Source: an uncultured Synechococcaceae cyanobacterium
GTDB lineage: Bacteria; Cyanobacteriota; Cyanobacteriia; PCC-6307; Cyanobiaceae
NCBI GenBank assembly: GCA_902537395.1
Contig: CACBBE010000010.1
Coordinates: forward strand, 1-38,928
Length of the DNA stretch: 38,928 nucleotides
Direction: 5' to 3'
Part shown: one piece after another, positions 24,265-33,697 of the stretch
Position numbering within the stretch: the first letter of the stretch is position 1
Layout: each line of letters begins with the position of its first letter
The notes under the pieces: generated by a model
What the model was told of the DNA's origin: nothing
What the model saw: the letters and a program-made list of their open reading frames with translations, nothing else
The model's database searches: none
Translations under genes and position numbers: made by a program

Positions 24265-24505
24265 GTGCATCATTTGGTTGATAAGGCTGATATGACCCCA
24301 TCTCCTTAAGGATCAAGCAGCAACTGGTGCTGATTGACGGGAGAAACTAACGATTTTGTTAGCATTTGTGTTTTTGCTCTAACCGAGCCGGCTTCAGTCA
24401 CCTTCCTTATGCCCCGTCGAAACCATTACAACCCCAAATAGTGGAGTTGAGCGGAATCGAACCGCTGTCCGAAACATCGGTTGAGATCACCTAGTCCAAT
24501 TGGAC
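24247..24505 (-). ncRNA. ssrA: Two-piece (permuted) transfer-messenger RNA
   Basis: Rescues stalled ribosomes by adding a degradation tag. On the minus strand the acceptor half comes first: a T-arm with GGTTCGATTCC and acceptor strand CTCAACTCCAC at about 24437-24480. The coding half then begins GGGGTTGTAATGGTTTCGAC (about 24413-24432), the conserved 5' end of tmRNA. The tag reads ANKIVSFSRQSAPVAA and ends at TGA. This acceptor-before-coding order is the permuted form of marine picocyanobacteria, matured by removal of the linker. The upstream boundary is approximate: a TATAAA lies near 24506-24511 and transcription probably starts around 24500. Confidence 0.9.
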
Positions 24506-24563
24506 ATTTATATTCTGACAGGCAAAATGAGTATTGAATAGTTTTTTTAAGTTTTTATCGAAT

Positions 24564-25688
24564 ATGAATGTAGTGGCATCAGCTCCAGAGGGACTAGAGA
24601 AATATTTAGCTAAAGAAATTTCAAATTTAGGTGGCTTAAATATTAATACTTATAAAAGATTTATTAATTTTGAATGTGATTTTGAAACTTTTTATAGAGT
24701 TCATTTTTATTCCAGGTTAGCTTTTCGTTTTTATAGAGAAATTACCAGTTTTAATTGCTATGACAAGCAATCTTTATATCAAGGGGTTAGAGATTCATTT
24801 GATTGGTTAAATTGGTTGCACTATGAAAAAACGTTTAATGTTCAAGTAACTGGGAGAACATCTTCCTTAAGTCATACACATTTTACTGCTCTCGAAGTTA
24901 AAAATTCTATAACTGATTTGCAAAAGGCAGTTTGGAATAAAAGATCAAATATTTCTTTAGAAAACCCTGACTTTATCATTCATCTTCATTTAAATAACAA
25001 TAAAGCAATTATAAGTTTTCAAAGCAGTGTGGAAAGCTTACACAAAAGAGGCTATAGGCCCGCAGTTGGAAATGCTCCATTAAAAGAAAATTTAGCTTCT
25101 GGATTGATAAATATGACTCAATGGAATGGCAAAGTTCCTTTAATTGATTTTATGTGTGGCTCAGGAACTTTTTTAATTGAGGCAGTAAACCAATTCCTTG
25201 GAGTCCCCATAAATATTGATCAAGTATATCTTTTTGAGAATTGGTTGGATTTTAGGAAAGATATTTATCTTAAGGAAAAAAATAAGGCAAAAAATAAAAT
25301 TTTAAATTATGAAAAATTACCAAAAATAATAGGCTGTGAAATAAATAAAAAGGTTTTTGAGCAGGCGAATGTAAACATATCATTGGCTGGACTTGAAAAT
25401 TATATTGAACTTATAAATAATGATTTTTTAGAACTCCAGTTAAGTTGCAAACCTGGGATCGTAATTTGTAATCCTCCATACGGCAAAAAATTGGGTGATG
25501 AAAATGAATTGATTCGTTTATATGAACAAATGGGAATTTTCTTAAAGAATAATTTTTCAGGTTGGGAATTTTGGCTGCTAAGTGGAAATCCAAAACTAAC
25601 AAAATATTTAAAAATGAAATCTTCTTTGAAAATTCCTGTTAGTAACGGGGGGATAGATTGTAGATGGATAAAGTATTTAATTAGGTAA
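24564..25688 (+). CDS. THUMP-domain rRNA methyltransferase (RlmL/RlmK-like)
   Basis: 374 residues from ATG 24564 (MNVVASAPEGLEKYLAKEI). A ferredoxin-like and THUMP RNA-binding region lies in the first half (with LHKRGYRPAVGNAPLKENLASGL), then a Rossmann methyltransferase. SAM motif I is IDFMCGSGTFLIEA and the catalytic motif is NPPYGKKLGDE, typical of N2-guanine or N6-adenine RNA methylases. It probably modifies 23S rRNA. A TTG 30 bases upstream is in frame, but the family N-terminus begins at the ATG. It is divergent from tmRNA. Confidence 0.85.
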   Translation: MNVVASAPEGLEKYLAKEISNLGGLNINTYKRFINFECDFETFYRVHFYSRLAFRFYREITSFNCYDKQSLYQGVRDSFDWLNWLHYEKTFNVQVTGRTSSLSHTHFTALEVKNSITDLQKAVWNKRSNISLENPDFIIHLHLNNNKAIISFQSSVESLHKRGYRPAVGNAPLKENLASGLINMTQWNGKVPLIDFMCGSGTFLIEAVNQFLGVPINIDQVYLFENWLDFRKDIYLKEKNKAKNKILNYEKLPKIIGCEINKKVFEQANVNISLAGLENYIELINNDFLELQLSCKPGIVICNPPYGKKLGDENELIRLYEQMGIFLKNNFSGWEFWLLSGNPKLTKYLKMKSSLKIPVSNGGIDCRWIKYLIR

Positions 25689-25689
25689 T

Positions 25690-26091
25690 TTATTTTTTTC
25701 CTAAAACGGCCTTTGTTGTCTTACCTAAACCCTCTAATGTTTGAGGAAGATATGGTCCTTTGGCTAATTTTCCTCCTAGCTTCAAACTTAAGCCTGCAAG
25801 AAATAAATCGATAAATATTATTAACAATAAATTATATTCAATATTCCAGTTATTGTAATTTTTTAGAAATAGATAAAAAATAATATGAATGCAAATTAGA
25901 ACTAATAATAGTAATGTGCTTCCAATTGCCAGAAATATTCCACCACTAATTAATCTTCTTTTTTCTCTATCCACTTCTTGAAGAGCTATTCTGACGTGCA
26001 AATCCATCACTGAACTTGCTATTGCCGAAATTCTTGAAGCTGTATTTGCAAAGTTTTTATTTTTAGATTTTTCCATATTATTTTCTTCCAC
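25690..26091 (-). CDS. Phage-holin-superfamily-like inner-membrane protein (DUF1469 type)
   Basis: 133 residues with two membrane segments (ISGGIFLAIGSTLLLLVLICIHIIFYLFL and YNLLLIIFIDLFLAGLSLKLG), preceded by an amphipathic helix (MDLHVRIALQEVDREKRRL). The layout matches the family annotated Phage_holin_3_6, which despite its name is a chromosomal envelope protein. It overlaps the upstream gene by 14 bp and is surely co-transcribed with it. An internal ATG five codons in is an alternative start. Confidence 0.65.
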   Translation of the reverse strand: MEENNMEKSKNKNFANTASRISAIASSVMDLHVRIALQEVDREKRRLISGGIFLAIGSTLLLLVLICIHIIFYLFLKNYNNWNIEYNLLLIIFIDLFLAGLSLKLGGKLAKGPYLPQTLEGLGKTTKAVLGKK

Positions 26092-26539
26092 TATTAAGGA
26101 GAGTTCCTATTAATAAACCAATACCAGCTGCAATAGCGATAGATAATAGTGGTTTTTTTCTAATTGGAATTTCTATTTTTGGTCTCAGAGTATTGTTAAG
26201 TTCTTCTAATAACTCTTCTAATTGAGTTTCGATAGGTTCAATTTTTTCTGATAGTTCCCAATTGTTCTCTCTTATTGAATCAATAATTTCAAAAAGTTGG
26301 CGTTTTATTCCAATTGCTGAGGTTCCACTATGGCTAGCTATTACTTCAACTAAATCATCAATACTACCTTTTGTGGCTTCAAGGGTTTGTTGTGCAATGT
26401 TAGGCCATTTTTCTTTTATTAAAGGTATTAAACTGTCAATTTTTTCAAGTAACCATTTTTCCAAGATTACTTCTTTTTCAGGAAGTTCAGAGTTATCTTC
26501 TTTTTCTTCTACTTCTTTGGGAGGATGGTAGGTCTCCAT
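26078..26539 (-). CDS. YqjD/DUF883-like membrane-anchored helical protein
   Basis: 153 residues: an acidic N-terminus, long amphipathic helices (WLLEKIDSLIPLIKEKW..., IEPIETQLEELLEELNNTLRP) and one C-terminal glycine-zipper membrane segment (LLSIAIAAGIGLLIGTLLNSG). This resembles tail-anchored YqjD-type proteins, which bind ribosomes in stationary phase in enteric bacteria. The following holin-like gene overlaps it, recalling the yqjD-yqjE pairing. The function here is unknown. Confidence 0.55.
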   Translation of the reverse strand: METYHPPKEVEEKEDNSELPEKEVILEKWLLEKIDSLIPLIKEKWPNIAQQTLEATKGSIDDLVEVIASHSGTSAIGIKRQLFEIIDSIRENNWELSEKIEPIETQLEELLEELNNTLRPKIEIPIRKKPLLSIAIAAGIGLLIGTLLNSGRK

Positions 26540-26709
26540 TATTTTATCTTATTTATTTTAAGATTAGACCCTATTTTCTTAATTCGGAACCCTTATCTAA
26601 AGATTTGTGCGATTTATATAAAATAAAAACATATAAAAGTTTATTTACATTTTATTTATCTACTCTGTTCTGCAAGAAGGTTTTGTTAAGCTATTACTGA
26701 ATTTATTAA

Positions 26710-26865
26710 ATGAGTTTAAATTTCATCATGGATATTACATTTGCTTCATTAATTTTTGCATCTCGCACAATCCCCACAGATTTTGGATTAGTAGCTGCAG
26801 CAATCGCTGGAGCTGGAAGTTTGCTATTCATTGCTTTAAGATTTGTTCCTGATGCAAGTAATTAA
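26710..26865 (+). CDS. Small single-pass membrane protein (51 aa)
   Basis: ATG at 26710 gives 51 residues (internal ATG at 26728 gives 45: MDITFASLIFASRTIPTDFG...). One membrane segment (LVAAAIAGAGSLLFIALRFV) follows a short N-terminal part. The size and style are those of small photosystem or cytochrome b6f subunits, but I cannot match it to any of them. It is isolated between two intergenic spaces; nothing else is visible in 26540-26709 or 26866-26948. Confidence 0.6.
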   Translation: MSLNFIMDITFASLIFASRTIPTDFGLVAAAIAGAGSLLFIALRFVPDASN

Positions 26866-26948
26866 ATAATAGGAACCATCTTTAAGAAAATATATCTTTA
26901 TCTCAACTTTGTTTTGACAATAGATTCGATTTATTTATCAACCAGATA

Positions 26949-27311
26949 ATGAATAAATGGGTTTTGCTTGAACATAAAGTTTATTCTGCTAACTCTTTTC
27001 ATATTCATTATGATTTTTTAGTTGAAAATGGCATAGATTGTTTAACTTGGAAATTTTTAAAACTACCTTTATTAAATAAAGCTTCTATAGAAATTTGTAA
27101 GCAGCCAAATCATAGACTTGTATGGCTTTCCAGGATCAAACATGAACTTTCTGATAATAGAGGGTTTGTAAAAAGAATTGATCATGGAATATTTAAAAGC
27201 GTTTCTGATAAATTAGACTCTGAATATTATCGATTCATTTTGGATGGTAAGATTCTTTATGGTTTGTTTGAAATTTCGGGTAATTCTTGTAGATTGAGTA
27301 AAAATTATTAA
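26949..27311 (+). CDS. LigD 3'-phosphoesterase-domain-like protein
   Basis: 120 residues. The N-terminal pattern EHKVYSANSFHIHYDFLVENG-(x)-LTWKF resembles the HxxxxxHYDFRLE...LxSW motif of the phosphoesterase domain of LigD, including H18/H20 and D22. The PNHRLVWLSRIKHELSDNRG segment could carry further metal-binding histidines. Stand-alone forms trim 3' DNA ends in some bacteria. No ligase or Ku gene is nearby, so a repair role is inferred from the resemblance only. Confidence 0.55.
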   Translation: MNKWVLLEHKVYSANSFHIHYDFLVENGIDCLTWKFLKLPLLNKASIEICKQPNHRLVWLSRIKHELSDNRGFVKRIDHGIFKSVSDKLDSEYYRFILDGKILYGLFEISGNSCRLSKNY

Positions 27312-27387
27312 TATTCATTTATAAATAAACGTAATATTTCTATTGAGAATTTTTGCAAATTAGTTATTCTTACTTAGTTATTGAGAC

Positions 27388-30300
27388 TTGAGATTGGTAC
27401 ATATCAATCAGGTCGAGTTTGAAAATTTTAAGTCTTTTGGGGGAAATGTAAAAATTCCTCTAGAAGAAGGTTTTACAGTGGTTACGGGTCCTAACGGTTC
27501 TGGGAAAAGTAATATTTTAGATGGAATTTTATTTTGTTTAGGTCTAGCTAATAGTAGAGGGATGAGGGCGGAAAGATTACCAGATCTAATAAATAACTCT
27601 AAAGTTAAAGATGGTAAGTCATCAGAAACAACTGTATCAGTAAAATTTAATATTCAAGATTGGTCTCCCAGAGAGGACCTTCCGCCTTTGGAACTAGAAG
27701 AAGAAATTACCCTTAATAAGGGCCAAAAAGAATGGGTAGTTTCTAGAAAATTAAGGCTTATGCCTGGTGGGTCTTATGCTTCTACTTATACTTCTGATGG
27801 AAAACAGTGTACCTTGCAACAAATACAGAGAATATTAAGAGATATTAGTGTTGATCCTGAGGGCAGTAATGTTGTTATGCAGGGTGATGTAACAAGAATA
27901 GTATCAATGAATAATAAGGAGAGAAGAAATCTTATTGATGAATTAGCAGGAGTCGCACTTTTTGATACAAGAATAGAACAAACTAATGCAAAATTAAATG
28001 ACGTTTTCGAAAGACAAGAAAGATGTGAAATTTTGGAAAATGAATTGCAATCTAGTAAGAATAAACTTGAGAAAGAATGTGAAAAAGCAAAGCGATATCA
28101 AGAGTTAAAGGCAAAACTACTACAAATAACAGAATTAGAGAAAGTTCTTATTTTTGATAAACAAGTTAAGCATGTTGAATCTATAGAAAAAAAAGAAAGT
28201 GAAATTGAAAAAAATAAAATATTATTCAATAAACAAAAAGAATCTATTAGTAAAGAAATACCAGTATTAGAAGATGCTTTGCAAATACTGGTTGATGAGC
28301 TCAAGGAGAAAGGAGAAGATACTTTGATAAAAGTGAATTCTGATATTGGAACTATTAATTCTAGTTTGAGAGAACTTGATAGAATATCAAATCTGAACAA
28401 AGAAGAAGGTATTAAATTGCAAAACCAGAGAGATGAAATTGCAATTTCTAAGAGGAATATCGAGTCAGAAAAGATGAGACAAGAAAATTTTGATGATAAT
28501 TTTTTAAATCAATTGAACTTGCAAATTGATGATCTCACTTTAAAACACAAATTATCTAGAAAAAAACTTTCTGATGCCGCTGGAGAATCTGGAGAATTCT
28601 CAAAACAAAGTATCAAATTAAATGCTGAGCTTGAAAATTTAAAAAATCAAATTAATCCTTTGGAAATAAAAAAAAGGAAAATTGAAGAAGAAACTATTCA
28701 AAATAATATTCAAAAAGATGAGATATTGTCTCAGATTGACTCCTTAGACTTAGAAAAGCAGAAACTTTTTGGGGTAAATAAAAGTAAAAAAGAGATATCT
28801 GATATAAAAAATAAAAACTTGGCAAGTAATAGCTCAGAAATTAATTCTTTAAAAAACGAAATTGATTTATTAATTAAAACTAAATCAAGGTTAAATAATG
28901 AGCAATTAAGGCTTGAAAAGGATTTATCTAGATTCGAAAGCAGGAAGGAAGCTTTAAACGAATCTAGAGGTTCATATGCTCTTAGAATTCTCTTAGAAGC
29001 AGGGTTAGAGGGTATACATGGTTATGTAGCTCAACTTGGAGAGGTCAGTGAGAAAAATAGATATGCATTAGAAATTGCTGCTGGAAATAGATTAGGACAA
29101 ATTGTTGTTGATAATGATCATATTGCTGCTAAAGCAATTGAAATCCTTAAAAAGAAAAAAGCGGGAAGATTAACTTTCTTACCTTTAAATAGAATTAAAA
29201 GTAAAAAACAGAATTATGCAATTTCAAGATTTGAAATGAACAGGGAGAATGGATTTATTGATAAAGCTATTAATCTAATTACTTTTGATGAAGTCTATTC
29301 AGATGTTTTTAGATATGTTTTTGGAGATACTTTGGTTTTTTCAGATTTATCCTCAGCTAGGTTATCTACACAAAAAAATAGGTTGGTTACCTTAAGTGGT
29401 GAATTATTAGAAGCAAGTGGTGCTATTACTGGAGGGAGTAAGTTAAATAAAGATTTGGCTTATAGGTTTGGAATAAACAATGATATTGAGGATTCCAGTC
29501 CTATAAAAGAAAGATTATTAGTTATCGAAGAAGCTTTAAAAGAGTCAAATAATGATTTAATAATTAAAAATAATAGACTTAGTAAATTAAATTCTATTCG
29601 TAGTCAAATAATTGAGGATTGTGCCTCATTTAATAAAGAAATTGAAGTAAATCAAGATTCTCTTGAGGCTGTCTCGCAAAGAATTGAGCATTTTAAATCG
29701 AGATTCAATAAACTCGATACCGCTAATAATTTATTAGTTAACAAGTTAGATCATTTAAAAAATGAATTGAAGCCTTATCATGATAAGTTTTGTCAATTAC
29801 AAACCATACAAAAGGCAAATTATGAAAAAAATCAAAAATCATCATTAATAGCTTTTAATAATGATTTTAATAATCTAGATAAAAAACTTGAATTACTTAT
29901 TAAGGAGAGAAATGCATTACTAGATAAAAAGAATCAATTTGCATTAAATAAAGAGCGTATCAATAATTCATTAAAAATTACTTCAATACAAGAAAAAAAC
30001 TTGCAGGACTCTATTAAACAACTCGCAATTGCTCATAGTGAATGGATAGAAAAAAGAGATGAATTTAAAAAAAAGCTTTTAGATCTCGATAATCAAAAAA
30101 ATTCTCTAGAGAAGGATTTAGGTATATTGAGAAGGAAAAGAGATGAATTAAACTCTTCAATTTCAAATAAAAGGCAAGAATATAATAACTATCTTTTGAA
30201 GCTTGAATATATTGAAAGGGATATGCATTCTCTTAAAGAAGAAATGAGGAGCGAGAAAATAAAATTAGAAAATTATAAAAAAGATCTACCTAATCCTTCC

Positions 30301-30975
30301 CCGGATTTTGGAGAATATGAAGGGAAGAGTCTTGAATCTTTGCAATCAGAAATTTCGATCATAAATGCAAAACTACAAAGTTTAGAACCTGTTAATATGT
30401 TGGCTCTTGATGAACTAGAAGAATTAATTGAGAGATTAAATAGTTTGCGAGAAAAATTAGAAATCTTATCTAATGAAAGATCTGAATTATTGCTGAGAAT
30501 AGAAACTGTATCTACGATGCGTCAGGAGGCTTTTATGCAAGCATTTAAAGAAGTTGATAGACATTTTAGAGAAATTTTTGCAAATTTATCTGATGGAGAT
30601 GGATTTCTTCAACTTGAAAATCCTAATTCTCCCTTAGAAGGAGGATTAACTTTAGTGGCTCATCCTAAGGGAAAAAATGTTAGAAGATTAGCCTCTATGT
30701 CAGGTGGTGAAAAATCGTTAACTGCTTTAAGTTTTTTATTTGCGTTGCAAAAGTATAAACCTTCACCTTTTTATGCATTAGATGAGGTTGATAGTTTTTT
30801 AGATGGTATTAATGTTGAAAGGTTGTCAAAACTAATATCAAATCAGTCATCAAATGCTCAATTTATAGTCGTAAGTCATAGAAGGCCTATGATTAGTGCG
30901 TCTGAACGAACAATTGGGGTTGCGCAAGCAAGAGGTGCTAATACTCAAGTTCTTGGGTTACCAAATGCTGCATAA
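27388..30975 (+). CDS. smc: Chromosome segregation protein SMC
   Basis: 1195-residue SMC ATPase, full length. Walker A TGPNGSGKSN is near residues 33-42, followed by a long coiled coil, a hinge (GIHGYVAQLGEVSEKNRYALEIAAGNRLGQIVVD..., about 530-680) and a returning coiled coil. The C-terminal head has signature MSGGEKSLTALS and Walker B FYALDEVDSFLD. It forms homodimers that entrap DNA, normally with ScpA and ScpB, which are not in this window. The TTG start is favoured because it begins MRLVHINQVEFENFKSF, the family N-terminus. The gene lies 45 bp before the PRC-barrel gene and may share its transcript. Confidence 0.96.
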   Translation: MRLVHINQVEFENFKSFGGNVKIPLEEGFTVVTGPNGSGKSNILDGILFCLGLANSRGMRAERLPDLINNSKVKDGKSSETTVSVKFNIQDWSPREDLPPLELEEEITLNKGQKEWVVSRKLRLMPGGSYASTYTSDGKQCTLQQIQRILRDISVDPEGSNVVMQGDVTRIVSMNNKERRNLIDELAGVALFDTRIEQTNAKLNDVFERQERCEILENELQSSKNKLEKECEKAKRYQELKAKLLQITELEKVLIFDKQVKHVESIEKKESEIEKNKILFNKQKESISKEIPVLEDALQILVDELKEKGEDTLIKVNSDIGTINSSLRELDRISNLNKEEGIKLQNQRDEIAISKRNIESEKMRQENFDDNFLNQLNLQIDDLTLKHKLSRKKLSDAAGESGEFSKQSIKLNAELENLKNQINPLEIKKRKIEEETIQNNIQKDEILSQIDSLDLEKQKLFGVNKSKKEISDIKNKNLASNSSEINSLKNEIDLLIKTKSRLNNEQLRLEKDLSRFESRKEALNESRGSYALRILLEAGLEGIHGYVAQLGEVSEKNRYALEIAAGNRLGQIVVDNDHIAAKAIEILKKKKAGRLTFLPLNRIKSKKQNYAISRFEMNRENGFIDKAINLITFDEVYSDVFRYVFGDTLVFSDLSSARLSTQKNRLVTLSGELLEASGAITGGSKLNKDLAYRFGINNDIEDSSPIKERLLVIEEALKESNNDLIIKNNRLSKLNSIRSQIIEDCASFNKEIEVNQDSLEAVSQRIEHFKSRFNKLDTANNLLVNKLDHLKNELKPYHDKFCQLQTIQKANYEKNQKSSLIAFNNDFNNLDKKLELLIKERNALLDKKNQFALNKERINNSLKITSIQEKNLQDSIKQLAIAHSEWIEKRDEFKKKLLDLDNQKNSLEKDLGILRRKRDELNSSISNKRQEYNNYLLKLEYIERDMHSLKEEMRSEKIKLENYKKDLPNPSPDFGEYEGKSLESLQSEISIINAKLQSLEPVNMLALDELEELIERLNSLREKLEILSNERSELLLRIETVSTMRQEAFMQAFKEVDRHFREIFANLSDGDGFLQLENPNSPLEGGLTLVAHPKGKNVRRLASMSGGEKSLTALSFLFALQKYKPSPFYALDEVDSFLDGINVERLSKLISNQSSNAQFIVVSHRRPMISASERTIGVAQARGANTQVLGLPNAA

Positions 30976-31020
30976 ACACACTTTTTTAAATTTATACGTC
31001 AGAATGATAAAAAGAAATTT

Positions 31021-32064
31021 ATGAGCTTGTCTAACACATCTGCTAATAAGAATCTCCCTAACTCCGTTCCTAGCGAACGTTTATGGTTAAGGTCAGAACT
31101 AATGGGAACACAAGTGATAACTACTGATACTGGAAGGCGTTTAGGCCTAGTTGGCGAAGTTGTTGTTGATATCGATAGAAGAGAGGTGGTCGCTTTGGGA
31201 CTAAGAGATAATCCATTAACAAGATTTTTACCAGGTTTACCAAAATGGATGCCTTTAGAAAGTATAAAGCAAGTTGGAGATGTAATATTAGTTGACTCTC
31301 TAGATTCTTTGAGTGAGAGTTTTTCTCCAGAAAGATATGGGAAGGTAATTAATTGTCAAGTAATTACAGAATCTGGACAACTTTTAGGAAGAGTTCTTGG
31401 CTTTTCTTTTGATATTGAGACTGGGGATTTGATCTCTCTTGTTATGGGTGCTGTTGGTGTTCCTCTCTTAGGTGAGGGAGTTTTAAGTACTTGGGAAATA
31501 CCTGTAGAGGAAATTGTAAGTAGTGGTACCGATAGGATTATTGTTTATGAAGGAGCTGAAGAGAAATTGAAGCAAATAAGTAGTGGAATACTTGAGAAAC
31601 TTGGAGTCGGTGGTTCTTCATGGGATGAAAGAGAAGCAAATGGATACTCAGCAAATCTTGTACCTGTTGAGAATCAGTTACTTTCAGGTTCTGAATCAGA
31701 ACTGCAAAACAATTTGGTTGAGGATTATGAAGAGGTTGTTGAACAAGATGATTATGAAGATGATTATGAAGATGAACTTGAATATGTTGAAATAAAGGAT
31801 TCTGCTGAGGAAATCAATAACAGAAAAAAGTTATACATGGATAATGATGATTTTGACCAGATCGTGAATCAAAATAGTGTTAATAAATTAGATGAAAAAA
31901 ACAATATTGATTTTAAGCTAAAGAAACAATCAACTACTAATTTAGCTTCGAAAAGACCAATTCAAAATGCAACTGAAATGTTAGATATTGAACCTATAGA
32001 TGAACAAAATTTAGTTAAAGATAATAAAAAATTAGAAGAGTTTGAAATTGATGATCCCTGGTAA
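31021..32064 (+). CDS. PRC-barrel domain protein with acidic tail
   Basis: 347 residues. Two PRC-barrel repeats are visible: MGTQVITTDTGRRLGLVGEVVVDIDRREVVALGL (about 29-62) and INCQVITESGQLLGRVLGFSFDIETGDLISLVM (about 110-142). Then comes a very acidic low-complexity stretch (DDYEDDYEDELEYVE, about 241-255) and a polar disordered tail. PRC barrels occur in photosynthetic reaction-centre H subunits and in RNA-processing proteins such as RimM. Cyanobacterial two-barrel proteins like this have no settled role. Confidence 0.75.
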   Translation: MSLSNTSANKNLPNSVPSERLWLRSELMGTQVITTDTGRRLGLVGEVVVDIDRREVVALGLRDNPLTRFLPGLPKWMPLESIKQVGDVILVDSLDSLSESFSPERYGKVINCQVITESGQLLGRVLGFSFDIETGDLISLVMGAVGVPLLGEGVLSTWEIPVEEIVSSGTDRIIVYEGAEEKLKQISSGILEKLGVGGSSWDEREANGYSANLVPVENQLLSGSESELQNNLVEDYEEVVEQDDYEDDYEDELEYVEIKDSAEEINNRKKLYMDNDDFDQIVNQNSVNKLDEKNNIDFKLKKQSTTNLASKRPIQNATEMLDIEPIDEQNLVKDNKKLEEFEIDDPW

Positions 32065-32067
32065 TTG

Positions 32068-33333
32068 TTAAAGTTTTTTTATTGAATTAATAATTATAGA
32101 AGCAAGCTTTTTTGCAGCACCTTTATCGCCTCTTTCCTTGTGTAGATTATCCCTAATACTTTTTAATTGATCTCTATTTTTTACAAGAAATAATACTTCG
32201 CTTGCAATTTTTATTGGTGAAATAATACCTATTCTTTCAGGGACTATTATTCTTTTAGCTTTTATATTTGGCCAAGCAAAAAACTTCTTTTTTTTAATAT
32301 AGAAATTTTTAATTATAAAAGTTAGGAATCTATTTATGAATGAAATTTTTCCAATTATTCCAAAAATACCATCCCATGCATTCATCATATTTAAATGTTG
32401 AGTTGGCAGAACAACTAACATTGGAAGACTAATTGCGGCTAATTCTGCAGTATTTGCTCCTACAGTTGTAATTGCAAGATCACATTCTTTTAATATTTCA
32501 TAGCAAGGATGTTTTTTGATTAGATAAATCTTTGTATTTTTTGATGTTTCAATTACATAATCAAAATGAGAGTCTTTGAAGTTTTTAATTGTTTTGATTT
32601 TTGATGAGTAATATTTGGCAATTGGATTTTTGTTGCTTTGAAAAAATAAATATTCATTTTTATCAGTAGTTGGGGCAATGGGAATTATAAAATTTATATT
32701 TTGATTTTCTTCAGCGATATGATCTGCAACTTCTAAGAAGAAAGGAATTCCAACAGAAAGCTTTGCTTTCTTTGAACCAGGCAACAATGCAATATATTGT
32801 TTTTCCTTATTTAATAATGATATTTCGTTATTGAGTTTTATGTCTGCCATTAAATCGCCAATGATTTTACATTTATGTTTATATCTTTTAGGTATTGACT
32901 CTTTTACTTTTTCATTCATAGCAGCAATTTGGTTGGTCCATTTCGGCCATCGCGAAACCCATTCAGCATATGTGATATTTAAATAACCTAATCTTTTAGC
33001 TAATAAAATGCTCCAAAATTGATCCCCACCAAGGAAAATAACTACCCCTTTTTTTGGCCAATGAGCAAAAGAGTGGGGCTTTATTAATAATTTCCAAAAA
33101 CTTTTGGATTTTGTAATTAATTCGAATTTATTCCATGAATTTGCAACTAAAAATTCTTTACCAGTGGCATTTGGGCAAGGAACAAGAACTAATCTAAGAG
33201 TGAAATCGTGTTTATCATTATCACATAGTGATTTATTTATTTTGTTAAACTCATCCACTACAGGATTTACCCATGTAGTTAATTCACCAGGACCATTGGA
33301 AATTATAACTACTGCAACTGATTTTTTTTTCAT
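32068..33333 (-). CDS. LpxB-like glycosyltransferase family protein
   Basis: 421 residues from ATG 33333 (MKKKSVAVVIISNGPGELTTW). It resembles cyanobacterial proteins annotated as lipid-A-disaccharide synthase-related: an N-terminal SNGPGE loop, a GGDQFWSILLAKRLGY segment, LLPGSKKAKLS and CDLAITTVGANTAELAAISLPMLVVLPTQ, the nucleotide-sugar-binding half of a GT-B fold. The true substrate is unknown. ATG 33354, six bases from the tRNA-Leu 3' end, is an alternative start. The longer open frame runs through the tRNA and cannot be real. It converges on the PRC-barrel gene. Confidence 0.75.
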   Translation of the reverse strand: MKKKSVAVVIISNGPGELTTWVNPVVDEFNKINKSLCDNDKHDFTLRLVLVPCPNATGKEFLVANSWNKFELITKSKSFWKLLIKPHSFAHWPKKGVVIFLGGDQFWSILLAKRLGYLNITYAEWVSRWPKWTNQIAAMNEKVKESIPKRYKHKCKIIGDLMADIKLNNEISLLNKEKQYIALLPGSKKAKLSVGIPFFLEVADHIAEENQNINFIIPIAPTTDKNEYLFFQSNKNPIAKYYSSKIKTIKNFKDSHFDYVIETSKNTKIYLIKKHPCYEILKECDLAITTVGANTAELAAISLPMLVVLPTQHLNMMNAWDGIFGIIGKISFINRFLTFIIKNFYIKKKKFFAWPNIKAKRIIVPERIGIISPIKIASEVLFLVKNRDQLKSIRDNLHKERGDKGAAKKLASIIINSIKKL

Positions 33334-33358
33334 TGCAGTTAAACCAGAATACATTAAA

Positions 33359-33440
33359 TGCGGACGGCGAGACTTGAACTCGCAAGGCCGAAGCCACACG
33401 CTCCTTAGACGTGCGCGTCTACCAATTCCGCCACGTCCGC
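33359..33440 (-). tRNA. trnL: tRNA-Leu, anticodon AAG
   Basis: 82 bases on the minus strand. Acceptor GCGGACG pairs with CGTCCGC, discriminator A, with no encoded CCA. The D-loop TTGGTAGAC, the long variable arm (TGGCTTCGGCCT) and the T-loop GTTCAAGTC are those of a class II leucine tRNA. The anticodon stem CACGT/GCGTG encloses loop CTAAGGA, so positions 34-36 are AAG and position 37 is G. It reads CUN codons; A34 is unusual in bacteria and would need inosine editing to read CUC. Confidence 0.92.
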
Positions 33441-33697
33441 AAAGGGTTTTCAGCAATCGATGGATACCTCAACCTTAAAAATATCATACATTATTGGCTG
33501 AAATAATCATTTAGAATGAAAATAGTTTTTTTAATATGATGAATTTTTTTCTATTGCATAAAACAAATATTTATACATATATAACGTTTTAGGTTGTATT
33601 GTAAAAATGTCCTCTGTTCACTAAAAAATTTTGTTGAATACCTTGGCAAATAATTTTTTATTTTAAGTCATTTCATTTCTTCAATTTTATTTTCATA

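Noticed and set aside
33334..33456. Extended N-terminus of the LpxB-like protein through the tRNA-Leu
   Set aside because: The extension is translation of the tRNA gene; the family N-terminus begins at MKKKSVAVV.
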